From Sequoia sempervirens (Eukaryota > Streptophyta > Pinopsida > Cupressales > Cupressaceae), in NCBI GenBank assembly GCA_007258455.2, contig VDFB02321305.1:1-64000 (forward strand): a DNA stretch of 64,000 bases, in the 5' to 3' direction. A model generated the notes under the pieces. The model was given only the letters and a program-made list of their open reading frames with translations. It did no database searches and was not told the DNA's origin. Shown one piece after another: positions 12,601 to 23,452 of this stretch. The translations under genes were made by a program, and so were the position numbers. Every line of letters starts with the position of its first letter. Position 1 is the stretch's first letter.

Positions 12601-13587
12601 ACTCTGAACACATAAAATAAGGAAAAACAATAGAAAAATGATGAAAAACAAAACTTAGGGTTCCAAATAGGAAAAAGCTAACAATATTTAGCAAAATAAA
12701 ATAAACAAGAGCAAATGTAAAGAAACAAGAGCAAATGCAAAGAAACAAGAACAAATGCAAAGAAACAAGAGCAAAGGCGAGGGTTTAATGCAAGGGCGAG
12801 AATATCAAATGCAAGGATTTGAAGAAAGTGGGAGGATTTAAAGCAAATGTAAGGAAACAGTTTAAACAACATTCAAAAGCGAAGATAAACATCAAAAGCA
12901 TAAAACAAGGGTGAAGTTTTAGGTCAACGGTGAGGATCTAGAGCAAGGGTGAGGGTTTATGTCAAGGGCGAGCTTCCTGAACAGACAAGTGCGAGGAAAA
13001 TGATGCAAATGCTCTGAAATCATCAAAACTTCGCTATTGACTCAAGGAACCTTATACACGAAATACGAGAACGTGAAAAATCAAAAACGAGAAGTGAGAG
13101 GATACATATCGGGTCACCGATGCCTGCAAACTCCCAAACTAGGTCTGAACAATGCAGGGCTCCCTGAATCCTCGACATTACTCCTCGACAACTAACAAAA
13201 TGGGAAATCTAGAGACAAGAATTAGCTATAGGATCAAAGCACAAATGAGGAAATTATAACCCTCCAAAACCCTATTTTTTACCTAGGAAATCCTAATTTT
13301 TAATTAGGGAACCTTCCTACGTTCACATTAGGACTTCCCAGGAACATTAAAGCAAGCAATGAGGGACCTATAGACCTATTTTTTGTCCTAAAAAAGCCTA
13401 AACTGAAATAGAACAATGTCATGAGCCTATCTCAAAATCAAAAAAATTGGCCAACCTCTCGAGTGGGCAACACAAAGTCCTACCATCATTTCGTTGAACA
13501 TCGAGGCACGATGGGACATAATTTTTTTTCAAAAACTTGATCTTAAAATTGGAATATTTGAAACAAAGCAACCAATACTTTGTCTCA

Positions 13588-13600
13588 AAGAGGGGGAAAA
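13588..13600 (+). other. TE1 polypurine tract
   Basis: AAGAGGGGGAAAA lies directly against the 3' LTR start TGTGGACATT, as expected for the plus-strand primer of reverse transcription. Confidence 0.85.
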
Positions 13601-14823
13601 TGTGGACATTTAAAATTGACCTAACACCATCAAACAACATCCAAAACCCTAATTTCACCTATTAATTGAATAATACAACATTATTCAATTAATTCATTGT
13701 TTCATCATTCTTGACAAATTAAATAAATTTTAGTTATTTAATAAAGTCCTGAAAAACCCTATTTTTGCTATTAATTGAATAATATTACATTATTTGATTA
13801 ATTCACATTTCATCATTTCAACCAATTAAATAAATTACATTTATTTAATGAAGTCCTAATCTCACATTACTTCTTCTTGATTAGTTAAATAACACCAATT
13901 ATTTAATTACGTCACTAAATCACCTTATTCCCCTAAGTTAATTGAATTATTAAATCATAATAATTTAATTACGACACTTTCCCTCAAAATTTGAATAAAT
14001 TAAATCAAACTATTCAAATCAATCATCAAAAATCAAATCAAAATAATATAACTTTGTTTGCAAAAGTCAAACTTGATTTGCATGTTCAACTGCAAAAAGG
14101 AATTAATTAATTAAATCAATTAATCAATTTTCCACACCCACTTTCTAATTAAGCAAATTATAATTGCTAACTGAACCATATAATTTGCTAAATGATCAAT
14201 CTAATTTGTTAACTGATCAATCAATTTCCTAACTAAGCCATCTAAATCTTGATTGATCAATCTAAATCTTGACTAACCAATCTATTCCTCAATCACACAA
14301 ATTGTGCAATCTACTTTGCACAATCTACTCATGTCTAAATCCTCTCAACACCTTTCAACCGTCAATCTTGATTCAACATTGTTTAATCTTGATCGTTCAT
14401 TTCAAATCTCATTTTCTATATAACAAACCTCTTTCCTCACAAAAAAGGATCAAAGAGCCAACATCATTTGCACAAAGAAGTACTGCCAACATTCACAACC
14501 ACCATTAGAGCTTCAAACATTTCTTCGATCAACCAACCAAGACATCATTCTCCAAGCTTTGCATACGAAATATGGAGGCTTCACAGTGATACGAGCAATC
14601 CAACATCAGGAAAATGCACTCCGATATGAGATGGGTAATGATTTCGTTGTTGAATTCATTTTTTTATGTATTGCATTCACATGTGCTTGAATTTAGTAAT
14701 CTTAATTGTTCATTTTGTAAGTATAAGATTAAATCTAGATTAATGCTCTTGATCTTAGATTAGATTATGATTTCATTTACATTTATCTTGTTTGCATTTA
14801 TGATTTTCCCCCTCACACACACA
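13601..14823 (+). repeat. TE1 3' LTR
   Basis: Same order of sequence as 339-1,576, ending in a CA run that has become CACACACACA at 14,814-14,823. Substitutions and short indels are spread throughout, so the insertion is not recent. Confidence 0.9.
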
Positions 14824-14828
14824 TATAT

Positions 14829-16778
14829 ATAATATGTATATATATATATATATTGGTTTATATATTATAGGTTGATTATCATAATGTGAATCAATCGATA
14901 TGAATCGATTAATATAAATTGATGGAGATATATCGATTATTCTATTATTAATGCTTTACATTAACTAAGGCACATAATAAAGCGCAACCTTTATGCATAT
15001 TGTTGAGTTATATTATTGTGTACCATAATTACCACCTTGAATAAGTCAAAAATTGTGTAAAGCAAACATGTAAGCAAAGCAAGGGGCGAACCATATGTTG
15101 ACCTTGTCTTCCTTTATATGTGGGCACTAAACATAATGTGGCACCAAGTTCTTTGTGGCCTGTAGAACACTATTTCAAATCCAAAACTCATATGGTAGCA
15201 ACTAAAAGAGGCGACTTAGTCTTTAGATTGGAAAGCCAAAGCAAGTCGATGCATTTAGGAAACTTTAGCTTGCATTTTTTAGTGTTATTCTTGATGTCCA
15301 TTAAAAAGAGCAACTCATTCTTTGAGGTGTAAGCTAGTTGTGCATGTGTTTGCTATCAATGTTTTTAGCTGCCACCACTCTTTTATCTGGTTGAGTTGAT
15401 AGGAAGATGGAAATCTCATGAGCTTGTTTGTAGCCTTCGATTGCTCACAATTTAGTATAAATAGAGCTGCTCATTCTACCAATTTCTACACATCATTTTG
15501 ATTATCTTGATGTTATTTTACTATGATTTCTGAGTTAGTGAGTTGAGAGTTATTTTGCTATTTCGTATTTATGATTATTGTGAGAGTTAGTGAGAAGTTA
15601 GAAGAGGGAAATCAAGTGGATCTTGAAGGAGGAATCAAGTGAGCTTGAGGATTAGAACTAGGAAGGAGTTTAATCAATTGGAGCATTATGCAGGCATGCT
15701 AGTTTCTATACCTTTGTTGTTTATGTTGGAAAGGTTAATTAGTTTTATTACTATGTTGGAAAAGAATGATTTTGAATATGTTGAGATGTTTGTTTATGAT
15801 TGTGTGTCTCTTGGTTGTGCATTATCTTATAGAACATATCTTACTAGTTATATTTGTATGTACCTTATATATGGGAATTTGTATGAATGCAATGTATTTA
15901 TACTATATGTAGTTGTCATCGCTATATGTAGGATGTCTAAACTAGACATATGTAGCAAAGAGTGAGAAGTTGCTAGAGTTACTTTGGTAGTAAAGTCACT
16001 TTGTTTATGAGATGTTAAGTGGGTTATTCTTGGGATTTTTCTAATCTATGGGAAAGAGGTAACCTAGGTATAGAGTATGAATGGTTATTAAACCAAATTG
16101 AGCTAGGAAGGTGTGTGAATATGTGACATCCAATCTAAATTTTGGGTGATGAATACTTTGGCCAAAGTAGTGTAAATTTTCATTGCTTACACTGTTGGTT
16201 TCACTGTGATCTGAGATTACGTACTAGGAAAGGGATATTCATACATGTAAGTTGTAACCACTGTATATCGGTACTAGATATGTATAGGACACAACACCAA
16301 GCTCAGAAAAGGCTATTGTTATGAGGTTACCAAACCAATCTCTTCATCGAAGGGTAGGGCCATCTTACCAGTTCAGTAGATGTGTGGGGGACCGCAATAA
16401 GTCCATGGTTGGTGGAAAAGCACTTGAGTGATGCTTCTCCTCATTAGTTGGCAGCCAAGATTTGAGGGGGACTACCTAGACCATTTGTACTTTATATATT
16501 CTATAAGATTTTTTAAGCTATGTTTGCAACTTCCATCCATCTCTATGAGAATTGCAAATATGAAATGTCATATGGAAATTATGTATCATAATTATTTGAT
16601 TTAATGAAAGGAATTCTTTTGTATGCAATGGGAAATTTTGAAATATGTTTCAAATGTGCATTTATTATTCAAAAGAAAAGATTTTTTTTTATTACTCTTA
16701 AAGGTTAGATGCATAAACTATTCACTTGTGGGTAAACACATAGAAAAATTTACTGTGCAAAACAATGGGCATGTTACA
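14829..16778 (+). repeat. TE2 5' LTR, downstream part
   Basis: From about 15,400 to 16,778 this matches TE2's 3' LTR (43,240-44,598) closely and ends GGGCATGTTACA in both. The stretch 14,829-15,395 has no counterpart in the 3' LTR, but parts (GCACATAATAAAGC, GTGGCACCAAG) resemble the TE3 LTR, so it was probably deleted from the 3' copy. Confidence 0.8.
15456..15464 (+). promoter_or_regulatory. TE2 LTR TATA box
   Basis: TATAAATAG follows CACAATTTAG. The same box is in TE3's 5' LTR (18,716); the 3' LTRs have mutated forms (TATAATTAG at 43,306 and TATTAATAG near 36,015). This supports it as the family's core promoter. Confidence 0.65.
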
Positions 16779-16780
16779 CG

Positions 16781-16792
16781 TGGTATCAAAGC
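16781..16792 (+). other. TE2 primer-binding site
   Basis: TGGTATCAAAGC starts two bases after the LTR end. It matches, with one change, the TGGTATCAGAGC complement of the plant initiator-Met tRNA 3' end. Confidence 0.85.
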
Positions 16793-18715
16793 TACTAGGT
16801 TCAGCTCTGGAACCTATGTGTTCGCTATGTTTCCAATCCAACATTATATGAGTTTAATTTTGGAAATTATTGTGCCAAGATGGTGTGTCTCAAGATGATT
16901 GCAATAAAGCTAGTGATTGGAAATGAGTGCTACCTACAAGCCAAGAAGGAAAAATAAGCCCTTGTTTGAACCATTAAGGGAACCAATCATGACAATGCCA
17001 TTTGGCTAAGTGATACTGAGACTTTCATTCACACCCTGTTGTGAATCAATCAAGAGAAAAGAAGGATGAAAGAGGCTACCAACTTCAACCATCTACATTT
17101 TGTTTCCCTGAATAAGTTGGACTCTTTATCACTTTCTAGGGATATGCCCTCAAAATGTAGTGTCGTATAGAAATTATATTTAGGGACCCTCATGTTATAC
17201 CTATGGCTGAAATTATTGTAATAGCCTCAAGTGGTGAATTGGAGGAATATGTTTGTTACACCCCATGTGTTATTACCTAGTTTACTATTACATTGTTTGG
17301 TGAATTACTTCAATAAATATGAATGTGTTTATTTATGAATTTTATGGAATATGTTGAATGAATGTTTGATTCAATTGAATGCTTTATGATTTAGTATAAG
17401 AAATATATAATGTGAATATGATATGTATGAGAAGTATATGGATACATTGATACCGCTAACTACTACTATAGTGAACTAAGTTGAAATGCAGGGACAGGTT
17501 CAAGCCTTTGGAAGAGAGGGGAAGTATCACTTAGGAGAATAACTTGATCTGGTAACCTCTAATTTCGTCTTACTGAGCATTCACACACTCACACCCTAGA
17601 TGGTCTTAGTTGAGTCAAGTCAGTTGGGTAGATGGTAAGTGATCTTCAGTCTAGTTGTGTGTGTTATATTGATTTGTGATCTTGTTTATGAATGTATGGA
17701 ATGAGGTATGTGATGAGTCTTGATGATAAGTATAATTTTTCTTTTTGTGTTTATTTGTATAACGATGAGATATGTGCATTTAATGTATATATATGTATAT
17801 GTGTACATGTCTTTGGTAAACTCATACATATGAGTAAATATGTACATGAGTATACGTAAGTAGACATACCTACGCATGCTCATGGACGGATTACACATAT
17901 GCATGGGAATACTGATTAGACTAAGTCACACACACACACAAATGTATGTACACATTCTATGTATATATGTCGATCATTGGGTTTGCATGTATGAGTGTTA
18001 TATAAAGATAATGAAATGGAATTACATATGAGTATTTTATTCATATGTATATATGTATATATGTATATATATACATAATACTATTCTTGATATTTATATA
18101 TTTTATTAATATTTTTATTAAAATGTATTTGATAAACTTATGAAAAGAATATATATATACATATGAATAAGCTTTAGATATAATTACCAAGCACATTAAT
18201 AAGTGTTGATTATTATTAACATTATAAAGCAGAGTGCATATAATTGCAAAGGGTGCATAAAACATTTAAAGCAAACAAGTATATGGCACGACTTATGGGA
18301 AAAGAAGCGAGTGCATAAGTCTTTTAAAGACTAAGTCAAAGTATGAAACCAATGGCACACATAAGATATATATTGTTGGGTAAGCATTTTAAGAGTTAAT
18401 ATTGATTAAACTGTAGACTTTGTCAAAATCTGCATACTCATGAAGGTGGCACCAAGAGTTACAGGCGGTGCCATATTTTCTTGTAGTTGGAATGAAATAT
18501 AAGTCTATGAATTTGATTTAGCCTAGAAATAAGTGTTTGAATCAATCAAGTGCAAACTTGGCATCATTTTGAAATGGAATATGAATTAGGAAACTTGTTT
18601 TTAGCTTGTTGTCCCAAATTCTAAGTCGACTCAACTATGAAATTGTCATGTGTTGCAAACCTGTGAGTGAGTCATTGCATGAGGAAGAAAGGTGGAACGA
18701 TTGCTCACAAATTAG

Positions 18716-18724
18716 TATAAATAG
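18716..18724 (+). promoter_or_regulatory. TE3 LTR TATA box
   Basis: TATAAATAG, followed by AGGTGCTCATTCT, at the same place as in TE2's 5' LTR (15,456). The insertion at 18,840 lies about 120 bp downstream and would have cut the transcript from the body of the element. Confidence 0.65.
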
Positions 18725-19139
18725 AGGTGCTCATTCTTCCAAATGGACTACTTTTCATTTTGATTTCTTAAGAGTTATTTTGCTACAAATTTAGTGCAAG
18801 TAAACTAAGAGGTTGTGAGATTGAGAGTTGTATTATTACTGTTACCCAATTTTCACCTACGGCCTCAATCAGGCAAGGCAATCTATGTTTCAGGTGTTCT
18901 TGAAGGCCAAATGGGACATTTCCATCAAGAGTTGGATCATGCACCTGAGGATATTTCACAAGGAAGTCTATTGGAAAGCTTCTCTTCAGTCAAATTTGGC
19001 ATAAAACTCCTGAGGAAGAAAGTCGCTAGGACTTTTCAGATGTCTTGCCGACTAGCAGTGTTTTATATTCATTCAGGATCCACCGGTCGCCAGACTTTTT
19101 ATTCGTCGTGGGTTTTTATATGTCTCCCTGACTGCTGAA

Positions 19140-20240
19140 GTCACGTTGAACCTTGTGCACAAGGCTAGCGTCGCTGAAAGAAGGGTGTCATCAGGGCGAT
19201 GTCTTGCTGAGGAGGTTGCACTCGCTGACAGAAGGTTCGGTCGGTGTAGTGTTTCACTGACTGAAGGTGGTCTTGCTGAAGCAGAATGGATTCACCAAGA
19301 TTTCTCACCAGCTCGATGACCTCTTACCAGAAGAATGTGAGCTCAACACAAAGGAAAGTAGAGTCGTCATGATGTCTCGGCGAAGGCATGAGGTCCTACC
19401 GAAGAATGAAGGTCTCGGCATGAGGTCTGGCTGAATGGGAAAAGTCCCACTAAAAGAATGGAGCCCTCAGCGAGATGTTGAACTCGGGGTGAGGTCTCGA
19501 TGACAAATGAAGGTCTCGGCGAAGTGAGATGTCATCGCGAGGAAAAGAAGGGCCTCGCTGAGAAGTCCTGTCGACCCAAAAGGGTCTTGCCGAAGTAGGG
19601 TGAGCTTGGGGCAAAGGAAAGTAGAGTCACTGTGATGTCTTGGCGAAAGTATGAGGTCCTGTCGATAATGGAAGGGTCTCGATATGTGTTTTTCCTTTGG
19701 CAAGAGGTCTCACCAATAACGAAGGGTCTCCCCGACATGGATGACATCGATGTAGCATATGGTCGTCAGAGTGATGTCCTACCAATTGCTAGAGGTCTCG
19801 ACGATGGTATGGGGGCTTCATTGTAAGGTCTCACCGTCGGGGTGAGGTCTTGCCGAAGTGAAGCGGTCTCGGCGAAGGAAACAATTTTGGTGAAAGGTCT
19901 TGCCGAAACATGGGAGTCTCATCGAAAGATGATCGGAGCTCGGGGAAAGCGGAATGCCTTCGGCAAGAGGTCTCACCGATAACGATAGGGTCTCGCTGAA
20001 TGGACATTTGGAATCAGTAAGACTCCTGGCTGCGGAGTTAACTTCGACATGAGGTCTAGTCGACAAATGAAGGTCTTGGTGACAAGATGAGAGTTTGGTG
20101 AAAGGTCTTGCCGACGAGGTAGTGTCTTCCCGACTGGACGGGCTCTTGCCAAAACAAGAAGGCTCGCCATGAGGTCTTCCTAAAAGCAAAATGTCTTGCC
20201 GATGGTCTGGGTGACGACCACTATGGATATCGATATGACT
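19140..20240. repeat. GC-rich repeat block of GAGGTCTYGCCGA motifs, with about 264-bp higher-order period
   Basis: Variants of GGTCTCGCCGA recur every few tens of bases. Longer copies repeat at a second scale: AAGGAAAGTAGAGTC at 19,351 and 19,615 (264 apart) and CAAGAGGTCTCACC at 19,701 and 19,964 (263 apart). Open frames here on the minus strand (such as 19,818-20,303) come from the repeats and have no protein family behind them. Confidence 0.75.
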
Positions 20241-20725
20241 TTTGGGCTCGCTATGAACCCTTGCCGACGGTTGTGAGCTATGCCGATAACAGCTGAAGAG
20301 CATAATTACATCGGGGAGACACGATTAGTGTCTCACTAACATGCAATTATGTCTGAAGGACCTCTGACCATCTGAAAATCTATGTGGCTCGAGTTTGACC
20401 AATCGGAGGGAGCTGAGGACTCATCGTGAGCCGTTTGACTGTTTGACCCCCCTTGCGAAGAAGATCAACAGAATGAGCGACGTGGATCTGCTTTGAGCTC
20501 AAGAGCATTCAAAGCAGCTCGGCAAGGAGGTTTGAAGAGGGACACGAGGAGCAGAAGTTAATGCTGCAAAAGATCTTAAGGCTTCCCCTGAGGGCGATCT
20601 GTCACCAAGATGGACACGAGGATGGATGCAATGGGACGCAACATTAATTTCATGAAAAAGATCTAAGGGGCAGATCTTTCTGAAGGCTAATATTTTGTAA
20701 GCCCAAAGGGGCCGACATCTTTTTG

Positions 20726-20732
20726 TATATAA
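20726..20732 (+). promoter_or_regulatory. TATA box in the 2.57-kb insertion
   Basis: TATATAAGGCATTTTTGCC follows the GC-rich repeat block and is the only clear TATA element in the insertion. It suggests the block is a U3-like upstream region. Confidence 0.45.
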
Positions 20733-22627
20733 GGCATTTTTGCCTCTTTTTAAGAGAGTTCTCCTTATGCTTTTTTGAAGTCTATGAATTTTTACAGTCC
20801 TTTCTCAGATTAGCAAACTTTTGTAACTCATTTTGGAGCATGTTATATAAAATTTACCTTAGTTACCATTGATGGTTCATTTTTTGCCTTCTAGTTCTTA
20901 TGAAGTATTGTGCATTTTTAAGTGATTCATCAAGCTACTTAGTGAAATATTTCTTTTCCTTATAGCTTTGTTTCATGTTAGCATTCCTTTCTTTGCAAAA
21001 GTAGTATCATGTAGGTTATAAACTATGTTTACTCAATTGCACATGAGCTTTTAATTTGTGAAAATCTACTTTTCCTTCTTGAAAGTGTGTGCATGTCAAA
21101 CCTATTTGTATGCATAATCTACATAATCTTGTTGTGCAGTCCCATGTCCATCATCAGTATTCAAGTGTAACCTAAGTATTCCATTGCTCTTATCAGTTCG
21201 GTGTATCACCATAGGATTCAATTTTCATTTTTATGCATTCTCCTTCTCCCTTTTCCTTACAAGATCAGTAGTTAGGTGACACCATAGGAAGCCGGCCTTC
21301 TTCGGAGGTTGACCTCTGTTTACAAGAAACCCACATTTAGAGGTCTTCCCATATTACACTGAGGTGTTGAACATCAGGTTCAACAGGGTGCAATTTTAGG
21401 TGATAAAGTTACTTTATATGTGATTTGTTGAGAGAATTGGAGTGAAGGTAGTCGAGGTGCTTGAGAAATTTGTAGTAGAAGTTGCAAGCGAACTTGAGGA
21501 GAAGATTATTCAATTGGAAGCTTTTTAACAAGCATGTTGATTTATACCTCTTTATTCTTTTGTTAGAGAGATTGTTATTTTATTGTCATGTTGAAAATTT
21601 GTCTTTTACTTGTGTGAATTATTTGAATATGCTTGTGTATCACTTGGTTGTTTCTCGTTTTGTGAAACCTTACTTTTGATATTTTCTCATGTAGATAAAT
21701 GTATATTGAGTATATTTTTGTGTGGATATAAATACTATTTGTACTATACGTAGATTATTTGTACTTTACAAAGTATAGTGAAACTCTAGGTGTGTTGCAT
21801 GAGATAGAGTTTCTTTGAATTATTTGATTGTCATGTTAGATAATGTGAGTCATGGGGTAGGTTATTGGATAGGATTAGGATAATCCATGGGAAAGGGAAT
21901 AATCTAGAATAGAATAGAATACTAATGGTCAAAATAAAAATCTAGCAATTATAGTGGTGAATATAGATGACCCTCACTCAAAGTATTGGGTGTTGAATCT
22001 TTGGTCAAAGTAGTGTAGGTAGCCATTGTCTACATTGTTAATTCATTATGATTCCAAGTACATATTAGGTTGAGAATATCATAGAATTAGAGGTTGACTT
22101 TATAGTAAGCTCTAGTCATGTAGGACAAATCACTATACTCAGAATAGGCTATTTGAAGGATGAGGTTACCAAACCAATATCTTCGTCAAAGAGTAGGGCC
22201 ATCTACCAATTTGGTAGATGTGCGAGGGAGCACAGTTAATCCATGGTTGGTAGAAAAGTACTTGAGTGATGCTTCTCCTCTTGCAGTTGACAACCAAGAT
22301 TTGGGAAAAGGACATTATGGACTATTTGTATTTCTAGTTCATGTAAGCTTTTTTAAAGCTATGTTGTATCATGTGTCCATATTTATGGAATTTGTAATGT
22401 GAAACACTATCTTGAATATAATTATGTAAAGTTACATCATAATTATATTATTGGAAATGATTCTTTGATTATGCAATGGAAAGTTTGGATAAATTTATTT
22501 TTCAAATGTGGCATTTATTATTGAATAGAAAAGAAAAAAAATATTTCTCTACATTAGATGCATAGATAAATTACATTTGGGTAAAACTTAGTAGATTTAT
22601 TAGGGTGAACAATGGGCATGTTACACG

Positions 22628-22639
22628 TGGTATCATAGC
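22628..22639 (+). other. TE3 primer-binding site
   Basis: TGGTATCATAGC begins two bases after the LTR end; initiator-Met type with two differences from TGGTATCAGAGC. Confidence 0.85.
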
Positions 22640-22727
22640 TACCAGGTTCAACTTTGGAACTTATGTGCTCACTATGTTTCTAATCCAACATTATGAGAAT
22701 CTAATATTTGGAAATTCTTGTGCCAGG

Positions 22728-23261
22728 ATGGTGCATCTCAAGATGACTACAAGAAATTCAGTGGTCGGAAATGAGCACTACCTACAAGCCAAGAAGGAAA
22801 AAGAAGACCTTGTTCGTACCATTGAGGGAACTAATTATGACAACACCATTTGGTTAAGTGATATCGATACAATCATTCATGCTCTTTTGCAAATTAGCTA
22901 AGAGAAGAGAAGGATGAAAGATGATGCCAACTTCAACTACTTACCTTCTGTCTCTTCGACAAAGTTGAACTCTTTAACACTTTCCAGGGATATGCCCTCA
23001 GAATGTAGTGTTAGTATAGTCATGATATTTAGGGATCCTCGAGCCCTTCCCTTAGTAGAAGTCATTGTAATAGCCACAAGTGGCGAATCAGAGGGCTATG
23101 TGACTCAAAACTATGTGTTTGAGGAAAAATCTAAGGGATACTACCCTTTTAGGGATAGAAATGAGCAAAAATTTGAGGGTTATACCCCACATAGCTATGT
23201 ATCGGATTGCGAATCCGAGGGATATAATCCCCTAGACTATCTTAATAGTCACTCTATGTAA
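22728..23261 (+). pseudogene. TE3 leader ORF of about 177 residues
   Basis: The frame runs from ATG (22,728) to TAA (23,259-23,261) with one internal stop (22,899-22,901), where TE2 has CAA. It begins MVHLKMTTRNSVVGNEHYLQ. A Lys/Glu-rich stretch follows, and the last 55 residues carry four variants of a (S/F)EGYxP unit: EGYVTQNYV, KGYYPF, EGYTPHSYV and EGYNPLDYL. No signal peptide, membrane segment or known domain is seen. The ORF ends 191 bases before the gag ATG and is in another frame. The TE2 copy keeps the same protein through many substitutions, which argues that it was once translated. Function unknown; a chance ORF is possible but less likely. Confidence 0.6.
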
Positions 23262-23452
23262 AAAAAGGGAAATTGAAAATCCTTTTTGATTATAATGAAA
23301 AATTATGCTTTTGGCAAAGAAAATTGTGAATAAGTTCTTTGAATAGAATTTATTATGTGAATGATAGATCATTAGAATGTTGTTAACATTGAGCAAACCT
23401 TCATAGATCTAATTAAATGAAAACCTCCAGGTATAACCGTTCTATGGAAAAA

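Larger units (their letters stand above)
339..14823 (+). mobile_element. TE1: Tat-like LTR retrotransposon with partial Gag and an antisense PMD gene
   Basis: Two matching LTRs start TGTAGACATG (339) and TGTGGACATT (13,601) and end in CCCCCTCACACA. A primer-binding site follows the first and a purine tract precedes the second, so the element reads on the + strand. TATAT flanks both ends (334-338 and 14,824-14,828), if the 3' LTR's CA tail is taken to 14,823; the tail has grown by a CA repeat. The 12-kb interior holds a broken gag (4,584-6,158), tandem repeats and an antisense plant-mobile-domain pseudogene. No protease, RT, RNase H or integrase is visible, so it would have depended on another element for movement. 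Zinc-motif type and layout suit the Tat lineage of Ty3/gypsy; that assignment is inference. Confidence 0.85.
18840..21408 (+). mobile_element. 2.57-kb insertion in TE3's 5' LTR, possibly a solo LTR
   Basis: TE3's 3' LTR reads straight through this point (near 36,133), so 18,840-21,408 is inserted; TTAC flanks it (18,836-18,839 and 21,409-21,412). It starts TGTTACCC. A TG...CA unit would end at GGTTCAACA (21,384), leaving 24 unexplained bases; the two ends also share CAATTTT. Inside are a GC-rich repeat block (about 19,140-20,240), a TATA box at 20,726 and about 650 bp downstream of it, which is the layout of a long LTR. No coding region is visible. A solo LTR is the best guess; another class of insertion is possible. 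Confidence 0.6.
17254..22625 (+). repeat. TE3 5' LTR, interrupted
   Basis: Begins TGTTACACCCCATGTG and ends GGGCATGTTACA. Without the insertion at 18,840-21,408 it is about 2.8 kb and matches TE3's 3' LTR (28,170-28,320 plus 34,560-37,352). It has long TA/TATG-rich microsatellite sections near 17,780-18,170. Confidence 0.9.

Noticed and set aside
19140..20240. CRISPR array
   Set aside because: Repeats are degenerate, variable in spacing and without unique spacers, in a plant nuclear context.
19818..20303. 161-codon minus-strand ORF as a gene
   Set aside because: It lies in the GAGGTCTYGCCGA repeat block; the peptide is a translation of the repeats and other frames are also open.
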